Assembly (NCBI GenBank): GCA_027489175.1
Contig: JAIYAE010000011.1
Span: forward strand, 1-64,000
Direction: 5' to 3'
DNA length: 64,000 nucleotides
From: Rhodobacter sp.
GTDB lineage: Bacteria; Pseudomonadota; Alphaproteobacteria; Rhodobacterales; Rhodobacteraceae
How positions within the stretch are numbered: position 1 is the first letter of the stretch; each line of letters starts with the position of its first letter. The notes under the pieces were generated by a model. The model saw only the letters and a list, made by a program, of their open reading frames with translations, had not been told where the DNA came from and ran no database searches. Below are positions 45,995-54,854 of this stretch, piece by piece. A program made the translations under genes and the position numbers.

Positions 45995-46894
45995 ATGACG
46001 GCCATGGCCCTGACACAGCGGCCCGCCTCGGTCCTGTCGCGCCTGCTGCACCGGCATGAGGCCTGTCGCGGCTGGCTGCTTCTGGCCCCGGCACTTTGCC
46101 TCATGTTGGTGGCGATCCTGTTTCCGCTTGGGTCTACCCTCGTGATGAGCACCTGGTCGCTGGATGGGTATTCGGTGGACCGGACGCCCACCCTTGGGAA
46201 CTACTCTGCGATGCTGGGCCAACCGATGTTCGGCGCGCTGATCGGTCGGTCGCTGGTCGTGGCCACCATCGCAACGGTCGTCACCGTCGCACTGTGCTAT
46301 CCCATGGCCTATTTCGTGGCCTTTCATGTCCATCGCCACAAGGCGCTATGGCTGATCCTGCTGACGCTGCCGTTCTGGACCAGCTACCTTTTGCGCGTCT
46401 TCGCCTGGAAGGTGGTCTTGGGCTACGAAGGCGTGCTGAACACGGCCTTGATCGGCCTCGGCATCGTGCAAGAACCGCTTGCGGCGCTCTTGTACAGCCA
46501 GACCGCGGTGACGCTGGTCCTGGCCCATTCCTGGGCAGCCTTCGCGATCCTGCCGATTTATGTCAGCCTGGAAAAGATAGACCGCAGCTACATTGAGGCC
46601 GCCGCAGACCTGGGTGACGGCCTGACGCGCCGGTTTTGGCGGATCACTTTTCCCCTGTCGCTTCCCGGGGTGGTGGCAGCTTTCTTCATGATGTTCGTGC
46701 CAACCGTCGGCGATTACATCACTCCGGCAATGGTCGGGGGCCCTGACGGGATGATGGTGGGCAACCTGATCCAGGCGATGTTCGGACCGATGAACAACTG
46801 GCCCGCCGGTGCGGCGCTTTCGGTGGTGATGATGCTCACAATTGGGCTTGCCGGTCTGGCTTTCCTTGCCGTCGGTCGGCTGGTGGGGCGATAA
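45995..46894 (+). CDS. PotB-like ABC permease (importer 2)
   Basis: 299 residues, six hydrophobic segments, LPFWTSYLLRVFAWKVVLG and contact loop IEAAADLGDGLTRRFWRITFPLSLPGVV. The ribosome-binding site is weak, and a tiny 10-codon frame at 45966-45998 precedes and overlaps it, possibly coupling translation. Confidence 0.9.
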   Translation: MTAMALTQRPASVLSRLLHRHEACRGWLLLAPALCLMLVAILFPLGSTLVMSTWSLDGYSVDRTPTLGNYSAMLGQPMFGALIGRSLVVATIATVVTVALCYPMAYFVAFHVHRHKALWLILLTLPFWTSYLLRVFAWKVVLGYEGVLNTALIGLGIVQEPLAALLYSQTAVTLVLAHSWAAFAILPIYVSLEKIDRSYIEAAADLGDGLTRRFWRITFPLSLPGVVAAFFMMFVPTVGDYITPAMVGGPDGMMVGNLIQAMFGPMNNWPAGAALSVVMMLTIGLAGLAFLAVGRLVGR

Positions 46895-46898
46895 GGCC

Positions 46899-47714
46899 AT
46901 GGCGCGGTACATCGGGTTTCATCGACCGAACCGTCCCCTGGCGCTTTACGCTGGCGCCTTCGCGGTCTTTCTTTACCTGCCCATCCTGTTTATCCCGCTC
47001 TTTTCCTTCAACGCCGGCGTCTATGTGAAATTCCCGCTCGAGGGCTTCACCCTTGCCTGGTATGCCGACCTTTTCCAGCGTGAGCCTTTGCAACGCGCGT
47101 TCTGGAACAGCGTGCAGGTTGCCGCCGTCGTCAGCCTTTCCTCCACCGTCCTTGCCGTGCCGGCCGCCATGGCCATTGCCCGCTACCGGATGCCTGGCAA
47201 ACGCGCGGCGGTCAGCTTCATCATGCTGCCGTTGGTCTTGCCCGGGCTGATCCTCGGCGTCGCGCTTTTGACGGTTCTGAACGGCCTGGGCGTGCGTCTG
47301 TCGCTTGTCACGGTCGCACTGGGGCATATGGTGATCTGCCTGCCTTACGCGATCAGCGTCCTCTTGCCGCGCTTCATCGGCTTCAGCCGGTCGCTGGAAG
47401 AAGCCTCGGCCGATCTTGGCGAAAGCCCTTGGTGGACGTTCCTGCGCGTGACCTTGCCTTGCAACATGCCGGGCGTGCTTGCCTGCCTCTTGATGACCTT
47501 CACCATCTCGTTCGACGAGTTTTTCATGGCCTTCTTCCTAAGTGGGACCGAGCCGACCTTGCCGATGTACATCTGGAGCCAGCTGCGGTTTCCACAGGAC
47601 TTCCCTTCGCTCTTGGCACTGTCGACGCTGATCCTGGTGGCAAGTTTTGCCATGGTCTTCGCCAGCCTCAAGCTGGGGCGCGTCGGGCTGGCTCCGGCTG
47701 GGGAGCGGCGATGA
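46899..47714 (+). CDS. PotC-like ABC permease (importer 2)
   Basis: 271 residues from ATG 46899, 5 bp after the PotB-like stop. Six hydrophobic segments; LYLPILFIPLFSFNAG start and LEEASADLGESPWWTFLRVTLPCNMPGVLA contact loop. Overlaps the ATPase gene by 4 bp. Confidence 0.9.
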   Translation: MARYIGFHRPNRPLALYAGAFAVFLYLPILFIPLFSFNAGVYVKFPLEGFTLAWYADLFQREPLQRAFWNSVQVAAVVSLSSTVLAVPAAMAIARYRMPGKRAAVSFIMLPLVLPGLILGVALLTVLNGLGVRLSLVTVALGHMVICLPYAISVLLPRFIGFSRSLEEASADLGESPWWTFLRVTLPCNMPGVLACLLMTFTISFDEFFMAFFLSGTEPTLPMYIWSQLRFPQDFPSLLALSTLILVASFAMVFASLKLGRVGLAPAGERR

Positions 47715-48793
47715 TCAGTCTGCGCAATGTTTGCAAAAGCTTTGGTCGCATGCAGGTGGTCAACGATGTCTCGCTCGAGATTGCGGCAGGCGAGTTCTTT
47801 TCGCTGTTGGGGGCCTCGGGGTCTGGAAAGACAACGCTGTTGCGGATGATTGCAGGTTTTGAAGCGGTGACCTCAGGCCAGATCCTGATCGACGGCCAGC
47901 CGATGCAAGACACACCGCCGCATCTGCGCCCCATCAACATGGTGTTTCAGAACTACGCCATCTTCCCGCATCTGACCGTGCGCGACAACATCGCGTACGG
48001 TTTGCGACGGCTTGGCACGCCAAAGGCCGAACAGGCCCGGATGGTGGACGCCATGCTGGAGCTGATCGCCTTGCCTGGGTATGGCGACCGGCGAGCGCAT
48101 CAGCTTTCGGGCGGGCAGATGCAGCGGGTGGCCCTTGCGCGGGCGTTGATCCTGAAGCCGAAGCTCCTTTTGCTGGACGAACCACTCGGGGCGCTGGACA
48201 AACAACTGCGCGAGCAGATGCAGATAGAGCTGCGCAGCTTGCAGCGGCAACTCGGCATCACCTTTGTTCTGGTCACCCACGACCAGGAAGAAGCGCTGAC
48301 CCTGTCGGACCGGGTCGCGGTCATGGCCAATGGCCAGGTGATCCAGGTCGACACGCCGTCGGGCCTGTATGACCGGCCAAAAACCCGGCAGGTTGCAGCC
48401 TTTGTTGGCACGATGAACTTCTTTGACGCAACGGTGCGCACAGATGGTTCTGCGCGGATCGCCGATGTTGCAGGCCTTGGCGTCATGACGCTGAACGGGT
48501 CCGGCCAGGGCCGCACCGATGGCGAGCGGGTGCTGGTCGCGCTTCGGCCCGAAGGGCTGGGCCTGTCGCGGACAAAACCGGAAGGGCCTGCCTATGCCGT
48601 TGCCGGGCAGCTTCAGGCACGCCAGTATCTCGGCGGGCGTCAACTCCTCCATGTTCAGGTGGCGGGGCGCGCGGCGCCGGTCACGGTTGCCGCCGGAGCC
48701 GCCCGCGGGGAAGATCCATGGTCCGGGGATGAGGGCAGCCCGGTCTGGCTGACCTGGGCCCCTGACGCCGTTACCATCCTGGACCCGACTTGA
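47711..48793 (+). CDS. PotA-like ABC ATPase (importer 2)
   Basis: 360 residues. GASGSGKTT, VFQNYAIFPHLTVRDNIAYG, LSGGQMQRVALARAL, LLLLDEPLGALD, VTHDQEEALTLSDR, then a TOBE domain (RTDGERVLVALRPEGLGLS). The gene order here (binding protein - B - C - ATPase) differs from importer 1 (binding protein - ATPase - B - C). Confidence 0.93.
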   Translation: MISLRNVCKSFGRMQVVNDVSLEIAAGEFFSLLGASGSGKTTLLRMIAGFEAVTSGQILIDGQPMQDTPPHLRPINMVFQNYAIFPHLTVRDNIAYGLRRLGTPKAEQARMVDAMLELIALPGYGDRRAHQLSGGQMQRVALARALILKPKLLLLDEPLGALDKQLREQMQIELRSLQRQLGITFVLVTHDQEEALTLSDRVAVMANGQVIQVDTPSGLYDRPKTRQVAAFVGTMNFFDATVRTDGSARIADVAGLGVMTLNGSGQGRTDGERVLVALRPEGLGLSRTKPEGPAYAVAGQLQARQYLGGRQLLHVQVAGRAAPVTVAAGAARGEDPWSGDEGSPVWLTWAPDAVTILDPT

Positions 48794-48821
48794 CTTGCGA
48801 CTGCCTCCTTAAGGACTGACC

Positions 48822-49514
48822 ATGAAAGCTGATGATCTTGCGCAACTCGGCCCTCGACCAACCCGCCGCGCCCTGGCCAAGGCCGAACGGCGGCTAGCGC
48901 TGATTGACGCGACGATCACGTCGATCGCCACTTACGGTCTGTCTGGCACCACCATCGCAAAGGTCACCGAAATCGCCGGAACCTCGATCGGGCTGGCAAA
49001 TTTTCACTTTGCGAACAAGGAGCTTCTTTTGGAAGGCGTCCTGCAGCACCTTGCTGAGGCTGAACGCAAGCTGTGGCAAGACCGCATTGCCGATGTCACC
49101 CAAAGCCCGGCCGAGCGCTTGGTCGCCCTTTTGGATGCCCGCTTTGATCCCCGCAGCTGCAACCCCCGCACCCTTTCCGTCTGGTTCGCCTTTTGGGGTG
49201 ATGCCAGCGCCCGCGCGATCTATCGCCGCGTGGTCGAGGCAACGGACGATGCCCGCCTTGCCGTCACGGTCGCCTTGATCGAAGAGATCGGGCGGGGAGG
49301 GGACACTCCGTCGCGCGATGCCATGCAAACCGCCCTTGGGCTTGAAGCCTTCTATGATGGGCTTTGGCTGAACCATCTGCTTTATCCCGAAGATTTCCGG
49401 CGGCTGGCCTGTCGCCAGCGGGCCATCGAACATCTTGCCGCCCTGTTCCCCACCCATTTTTCAGGCGTGCAGACCGTTGCCCCGCGCGCCCCGGGCAACC
49501 CTGAAAGGACCTGA
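48822..49514 (+). CDS. BetI-like TetR repressor (2)
   Basis: 230 residues. Helix-turn-helix TIAKVTEIAGTSIGLANFHFANKELLL and effector-domain SVWFAFWGDASARAIYRRV, the BetI hallmark. Clear AAGGACTGACC before ATG. It lies inside the second operon between importer 2 and the flavoprotein gene, so the operon probably regulates itself. Paralogous to the repressor at 27818. Confidence 0.88.
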   Translation: MKADDLAQLGPRPTRRALAKAERRLALIDATITSIATYGLSGTTIAKVTEIAGTSIGLANFHFANKELLLEGVLQHLAEAERKLWQDRIADVTQSPAERLVALLDARFDPRSCNPRTLSVWFAFWGDASARAIYRRVVEATDDARLAVTVALIEEIGRGGDTPSRDAMQTALGLEAFYDGLWLNHLLYPEDFRRLACRQRAIEHLAALFPTHFSGVQTVAPRAPGNPERT

Positions 49515-49517
49515 CCC

Positions 49518-51620
49518 ATGGCTCTGATCCAGACCCGCGATCCGCGCTATGACATTCTGTTCGAACCCGTTCGTCTTGGCCCGGTCACGACGAAGAACCG
49601 CTTCTATCAGGTTCCACATTGCACCGGCATGGGCTGGGTCCGCCCCCGCACCGTTGCCGAAATGCGTGGGGTCAAGGCCGAGGGCGGATGGGGCGTCGTC
49701 AACACCGAATACTGTTCGATCCATCCGGCATCGGATGACCAGATGCATATCTCGGCCACGATCTGGGATGACACGGATGTGCGCAATCACCGGCTTATGA
49801 CCGACAAGGTCCATGCCCATGGCGCCTTGGCGGGGTGCGAGTTGTGGTTTTCCGGATCGCGCAGCGCCAATCTCGCGTCGCGTCTGGTGTCGATGGACGT
49901 GGCAAGCCGTCCGAATGGCGTCGGCCACCCGTTCCAGTCCCGTGCGATGGAGAGGGAAGACATCCGCACCTTCCGCCGCTGGCACCGAAATGCGGCCATC
50001 CGTGCCAGGGATGCGGGCTTTGACATCGTCTATGTCTACGCGACCCACGGCTATCTTCTGTCGCATTTCCTTGACCCGGACACCAATACTCGGACGGATG
50101 AATACGGCGGGTCGCTGGAGAACCGCACCCGTCTGGTCCGCGAGCTTATCGCCGAGACGAAAGACGCTGTCGGGGATCGTTGCGCCGTCGCCGTCCGCTT
50201 TGCCGCAGACGCCGAGGTGGGAGAAGACGGCCAACCCATCCTCGGTGAACGTCAGGACATGTTCGCCTCCATGGCAGACATGCCCGACCTTTGGGATATC
50301 AACATTGCCGACTATTCACTGGAAATGGGCGCATCGCGTTTTGTCCGGGAAGCAGCTCTGAAGCCCTATATGCATTGGGTCAAGTCAGTGACAACGAAGC
50401 CCGTGGTGACCGTCGGGCGCTTCACGTCTCCCGACACGATGGCGGCTTGGGTAAAGTCAGGCCTGACCGATCTGATCGGGGCCGCGCGACCGTCGATCGC
50501 CGATCCGTTCATTCCGAAGAAAATCGAAGACGGCCGCATTGAAGACATCCGCGAATGCATCGGCTGCAATGTCTGCTACTCGGGCGACAGCCTCGCCCTT
50601 CCGATCCGCTGCACGCAGAACCCCACCATGGGTGAGGAGTGGCGCAAGGGCTGGCACCCCGAACGCATCGCCGCACGGGGCACGGATACGCAAGTGCTGG
50701 TCGTTGGGGCCGGGCCGGCCGGTCTTGAAGCGGCCCGTGCCCTTGGCGCACGAGGCTACCGTGTGGCACTGGCCGAGGCGTCTCGCGTTCTGGGCGGGCG
50801 GGCGGTGCGCGAGGCAGCGCTTCCCGGAATGCGCGAATACATCCGGGTGCGCGACTGGCGCGAAGGTCAGATTGCCAAACTTCCCAATGTCGAGGTTTTC
50901 CGCGAAAGCCGCCTGACGGCCGAGGATATCCGTGAGTTTGGCGCCGATCATGTGGTGATCGCGACCGGAGCGCGCTGGCGGCGTGACCTCTTCACCGGCA
51001 AGCGGTTTGAACCGGTGGCCGCTGACGCCACCCCGATCTTTACGCCTGATGACATCATGGACGGTCGCCTGCCGGATGGCCCAACGGTCGTCTATGATGC
51101 CGATGGCTATTACATGGGCGGCGTGATTGCCGAACGACTGCGCGGCGCCGGGCTTGAGGTTACTTTGGTCACGCCCGACGACCGTGTTTCGCCCTGGACG
51201 CTGAACACTGGGGAAGGCTGGCGCGTGCCTGGGCATCTGATCGCGCTTGGGATTACGCTGTGCACCGCCCAGGAACTGACCTGGTTTGATGGGGTCAGCG
51301 TCACTCTGGCCTGTGCCCATAGCGGCCGCCAAAGCCAGCTGCCCGCCTCAAGCCTTGTGTTGGTGGGCCAGCGCGCACCGGTGGATGACCTTTACACCGC
51401 CTTGCGTTACGCCCCTGACGGCAGCCATACCAACCTGCCCTTTACCCTGGCCCGGATCGGTGATTGCGAGGCCCCCGCGATCATCGCAGCCGCAACCTAT
51501 GCCGGTCACCGCTATGCCCAAGAGTTGGACAACGCGGTAGACGTCGATCTGCCACTGAAGCATGACAAGGTAGATGTGGGGTTGGTGACCCCGTCCCAAT
51601 TGCAGCAGGCAGCGGAATGA
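49518..51620 (+). CDS. Trimethylamine-dehydrogenase-like FMN/[4Fe-4S] amine dehydrogenase
   Basis: 700 residues: N-terminal old-yellow-enzyme barrel, [4Fe-4S] ligands Cys347, 350, 353 and 365 (CIGCNVC...RC), then a nucleotide-binding half (VLVVGAGPAGLEAARAL; VVIATGARW). NRFYQVPHC keeps the Cys (about Cys35) that binds FMN covalently in trimethylamine dehydrogenase; TEYCSI keeps Tyr60, and YATH keeps the Tyr169/His172 pair. However Trp264 and Trp355 of the trimethylammonium-binding bowl are absent: SLEMGASRF replaces the first region and CYSGD the CISRW region. A different secondary or tertiary amine is therefore likely. Numbering is recalled from Methylophilus TMADH. Overlaps the next small gene by 4 bp. 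Confidence 0.88.
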   Translation: MALIQTRDPRYDILFEPVRLGPVTTKNRFYQVPHCTGMGWVRPRTVAEMRGVKAEGGWGVVNTEYCSIHPASDDQMHISATIWDDTDVRNHRLMTDKVHAHGALAGCELWFSGSRSANLASRLVSMDVASRPNGVGHPFQSRAMEREDIRTFRRWHRNAAIRARDAGFDIVYVYATHGYLLSHFLDPDTNTRTDEYGGSLENRTRLVRELIAETKDAVGDRCAVAVRFAADAEVGEDGQPILGERQDMFASMADMPDLWDINIADYSLEMGASRFVREAALKPYMHWVKSVTTKPVVTVGRFTSPDTMAAWVKSGLTDLIGAARPSIADPFIPKKIEDGRIEDIRECIGCNVCYSGDSLALPIRCTQNPTMGEEWRKGWHPERIAARGTDTQVLVVGAGPAGLEAARALGARGYRVALAEASRVLGGRAVREAALPGMREYIRVRDWREGQIAKLPNVEVFRESRLTAEDIREFGADHVVIATGARWRRDLFTGKRFEPVAADATPIFTPDDIMDGRLPDGPTVVYDADGYYMGGVIAERLRGAGLEVTLVTPDDRVSPWTLNTGEGWRVPGHLIALGITLCTAQELTWFDGVSVTLACAHSGRQSQLPASSLVLVGQRAPVDDLYTALRYAPDGSHTNLPFTLARIGDCEAPAIIAAATYAGHRYAQELDNAVDVDLPLKHDKVDVGLVTPSQLQQAAE

Positions 51621-51808
51621 CCTCGCTTCGTTCCGCGCGCGCCGGTGGGTTGGCCCTTGGCGGTGCCGCCGTGGCCATCTCGGCATTGCTGGTCTTTGGT
51701 CGGGGTGCCAGCGAACCACGGATCAGCGCGCCAGATTGCAGCAGTTGCGACGCCCGGCATGCGCGGCTGACGCAGCTGCGCGCCGCTGGAACGGACGCGA
51801 CAGAATGA
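51617..51808 (+). CDS. Small 63-residue predicted membrane protein with CxxC
   Basis: One hydrophobic segment (GGLALGGAAVAISALLVFG) followed by a short periplasmic-like tail containing DCSSCD. Both ends overlap neighbours by ATGA: the flavoprotein stop at the start and the MOSC start at the end. Such double coupling argues that it is a real gene. No family recognised; could anchor or deliver electrons for the dehydrogenase, or bind a metal through the two Cys. Confidence 0.6.
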   Translation: MTSLRSARAGGLALGGAAVAISALLVFGRGASEPRISAPDCSSCDARHARLTQLRAAGTDATE

Positions 51809-52371
51809 GCAAAAGCCCCGATAATCCCGTGACAATGGCCGAGCTCGACGCCGCCCTTCCGGCAATCCTTGCTGCCCCGAGTGATCGGGGGACCATTCAT
51901 CTCCTCTGCGCCCGGCCCAAACCCAATGCCCGCACCTTCCCGCAAAGCCTGACCCTGACCCGCGCCGCGGGCGTGGTTGGTGATTTCGAAATGGCGCGCC
52001 CCTGGCTGGAGCTGCCCGACGGCAGCCCTGATCCGCGGATTCAGGTCTCGATCATGCCCTGGCAGGTGCTGCATCTGGCCTGGCGCGACCGCGACCGCGT
52101 GCCCCATCCGGGCGACAACATCGCCGTCGACATGAACCTGACCGAGGCGAACCTGCCCGCAGGTACGCTCCTTTCCCTCGGCACGGCGGTGCTGCGGGTC
52201 AGCGACGTGCCGAATGATGGCTGTGTGAAATGGAAAGTGCGCTGCGGTCGTGCAGCCTATGACTGGATCACGGCACCCGCCCATCTGCCATTGCGCCTGC
52301 GCGGGCTCTTCTGCTCGGTCGAGCATGATGGCGTGGTAGACCTTGGCGGCACCCTGTCCGTTATTACGTGA
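51805..52371 (+). CDS. MOSC-domain protein
   Basis: 188 residues. HPGDNIAVDMNLTEANLPAGTLLSLGTAVLRVSDVPNDGCVKWKVRCG then LRLRGLFCSVEHDGVV follows the MOSC beta-barrel with its conserved Cys in DGC. MOSC domains bind molybdenum cofactor or act as sulfur carriers in Moco enzymes. Its place in a flavin-based amine operon is unexplained. Coupled to the small gene upstream and immediately followed by the dehydrogenase below. Confidence 0.8.
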   Translation: MSKSPDNPVTMAELDAALPAILAAPSDRGTIHLLCARPKPNARTFPQSLTLTRAAGVVGDFEMARPWLELPDGSPDPRIQVSIMPWQVLHLAWRDRDRVPHPGDNIAVDMNLTEANLPAGTLLSLGTAVLRVSDVPNDGCVKWKVRCGRAAYDWITAPAHLPLRLRGLFCSVEHDGVVDLGGTLSVIT

Positions 52372-52385
52372 AGAGAAGCCGACCG

Positions 52386-54854
52386 ATGTCGATCAACCCG
52401 ACCCTGCCCAGCCACGCCCGCGTCGTCATCATCGGCGGCGGCGTCATCGGCACCTCGATCGCCTACCACCTTGGCAAGCTCGGGGTCAGCGATGTTGTCC
52501 TTTTGGAGCGGGACAAGCTGACCTCAGGCACGACATGGCACGCAGCAGGGCTGATCGCGTCCGGAGGCATGTCCACCGAAACGCCGATCTGGATCGAGCA
52601 GTATACTCGCGACCTCTACCAGCACGTCCTGCCCGCCGAAACCGGCCTGTCCACCGGCTTTCGCCAATGCGGGCACATCCATCTGGCGTGCGACGCCACC
52701 CGGCGTGAAGTTCTGAAGCGCGATGCGAACTTCGTGCGGACCCAAGGGGTTGACCGGTTTGAGCTTTCTCCAGCTGAAATCAAGGCAAAGTTCCCGCTGA
52801 TCGAGACGGCAGGAATAGTGTCGGGTTTCTGGACCCCGACCGACGGACGTGCCAACCCAGTGGACGTGACCATGGCGCTGGCCGCCGGGGCCAGGGCAGG
52901 CGGCGCGCGGATTTTTGAAGGGACACCCGTCAACGATTTTATCGTGACTGGCGGACGCGTCACGGCGGTTGTCACTCCGCATGGCACCGTCAAGGCCGAC
53001 CATGTGGTGTTGGCCGCAGGCATGTGGTCGCGCCAACTTGGGGCCAAGATCGGCGTATCGGTGCCCCTGCAAGCGGCTGAGCATTACTATCTGCTGACCG
53101 AGCCATTGGCGGGCATGCACCCCGACCTGCCAGTGGTCGAGGACCCAAGCACCTTCACCTACGTGCGTGAAGAAGGCGGCGGCATGCTCTTTGGTCTCTT
53201 TGAGCCCGAAGGCGCCACCTGGAACCTGAACGGCATCCCGAAAGAGGCAAGCTTTTCGACCCTGCCGCCCGACTGGGACCGGATGACCCCGTTCCTTGAG
53301 GCCGCCTTCGAACGCTATCCGGTGATGAAGACGGCCGGCATCAAGACCTTCTTCTGCGGGCCGGAAAGCTTTACCCCCGATGGGTCATACCTCCTCGGCC
53401 AAAGCCCCGAGGTTGACGGACTGTTTCTGGCCACCGGTCTGAATTCCTTGGGGATTCTGTCCGCGGGTGGGGTAGGGCACATCCTGGCCGAGCTTTTGGT
53501 CACTGGCGCCTCGTCACAAGATGTCACCGGCCTCGACATCGCTCGTACGCGGCCGCATCAGGCGACGCGGGCCTTCCTTGGTGCACGGATCCCGAAGTCG
53601 CTCGGCTATACCTTCACCTACGGCCCCCTGCCGCACTGGCACCACACAACGGCACGGGGCATGCGCCGCCTAGCCCTGCATGACCGTTATGCGGCGATGG
53701 GCGCCTACTTCCATGATCTTTCGGGCTGGGAAATGCCCTACTGGTTCTCGCCCGACGCGCCGCCCCCAAAGGTGGACTACTCCTACGGCCGCCAACCTTG
53801 GCATGACCTTGCCGCCCGCGAACATCATGCGACGCGCACGGCGGTTGGCCTGTTCGACAAGTCCTTCATGGGCAAGTTCCTTGTCCAGGGCCACGATGCG
53901 CTGAAGGTGTTGAACCGGGTCAGTGCCAACCAGATCGACGTAGCCATCGGCCAGAACGTCTATACCCAATGGCTGAACGACCAGGGCGGCATCCTGTCGG
54001 ACCTGACGATCACCCGGACGGGCCCGGAAGACTTTCTGTTGGTGACGGGCGACATCCTGCAATCCTTCACACCGGCCTGGCTGCGCCGACATATCCTGGC
54101 GGATGAGGCCTGCACACTGACCGACGTCACCAGCGCCTATACGATCCTGTCGCTGCAGGGCCCCAGATCGCGTGACGTTCTGATCGGGATGACGGGGGAA
54201 GACCTCTCATCGGTGGCCCTGCCTTTCCGCGCCAGCCGGATGCTGGACATCGGGCCGGTCCCGGTCCGCGTGGTCCGGGTGACCTATATGGGCGAACTCG
54301 GGTATGAGCTTTACGTCCCCACCGAATACTCGCACGCGGCACACGACGCATTGATCGCAGGGATCCGCGCCGCAGGGGTAGACCCGGTCCACTGCGGGCT
54401 ATTGGCGCTTGAATCCCTGCGGCTGGAAAAGGGCTACCGCGACTTTGCCGTGGACATCGACAATACCGATACGCCTTTGCAAGCGGGCCTGGGCTTCGCA
54501 GTGGATTTCACCAAACCCCATTTCATTGGCCGCGACGCGCTTTTGCGCCAGAAGGCCTCCGGCCCGCTGACCCGGCGGATCGTGCAGTTCCTGCTGCAGG
54601 ACGCGGGTCCCCTTCTGCACGGGAATGAGCCGATCCTCTGTGACGGCCGCGACGTCGGCTATATCCGCGCAGGCGCGTTTGGGCCAACGCTTGGTGCCTC
54701 GGTTGGCCTTGGGGTGGTGGACTACCCCGATGGGATCACGGCTGACATGCTCCACCGCCACCGCTGGGAGGTCGAGGTTTGCGATGCCCGCATTCCCGCC
54801 ACCCCGTCGCTTGCCCCACTTTACGACCCAAAGGGCGACCGTGTCCGCCAGTAA
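52386..54854 (+). CDS. Dimethylglycine/sarcosine-dehydrogenase-like FAD-GcvT fusion
   Basis: 822 residues: DAO-type FAD domain (VVIIGGGVIGTSIAYHLGKLG), FAD-linked central domain, and a C-terminal GcvT folate domain (LSLQGPRSRDVL; VTYMGELGYELYVPTEY; LESLRLEKGYRDF). SGTTWHAAG carries the His (about His52) that binds FAD covalently in dimethylglycine and sarcosine dehydrogenases. Expected to remove an N-methyl group and pass formaldehyde to tetrahydrofolate. ATG 52386 follows AGAGAAG; a GTG at 52368 is an alternative. Overlaps the next gene by 14 bp. Confidence 0.92.
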   Translation: MSINPTLPSHARVVIIGGGVIGTSIAYHLGKLGVSDVVLLERDKLTSGTTWHAAGLIASGGMSTETPIWIEQYTRDLYQHVLPAETGLSTGFRQCGHIHLACDATRREVLKRDANFVRTQGVDRFELSPAEIKAKFPLIETAGIVSGFWTPTDGRANPVDVTMALAAGARAGGARIFEGTPVNDFIVTGGRVTAVVTPHGTVKADHVVLAAGMWSRQLGAKIGVSVPLQAAEHYYLLTEPLAGMHPDLPVVEDPSTFTYVREEGGGMLFGLFEPEGATWNLNGIPKEASFSTLPPDWDRMTPFLEAAFERYPVMKTAGIKTFFCGPESFTPDGSYLLGQSPEVDGLFLATGLNSLGILSAGGVGHILAELLVTGASSQDVTGLDIARTRPHQATRAFLGARIPKSLGYTFTYGPLPHWHHTTARGMRRLALHDRYAAMGAYFHDLSGWEMPYWFSPDAPPPKVDYSYGRQPWHDLAAREHHATRTAVGLFDKSFMGKFLVQGHDALKVLNRVSANQIDVAIGQNVYTQWLNDQGGILSDLTITRTGPEDFLLVTGDILQSFTPAWLRRHILADEACTLTDVTSAYTILSLQGPRSRDVLIGMTGEDLSSVALPFRASRMLDIGPVPVRVVRVTYMGELGYELYVPTEYSHAAHDALIAGIRAAGVDPVHCGLLALESLRLEKGYRDFAVDIDNTDTPLQAGLGFAVDFTKPHFIGRDALLRQKASGPLTRRIVQFLLQDAGPLLHGNEPILCDGRDVGYIRAGAFGPTLGASVGLGVVDYPDGITADMLHRHRWEVEVCDARIPATPSLAPLYDPKGDRVRQ

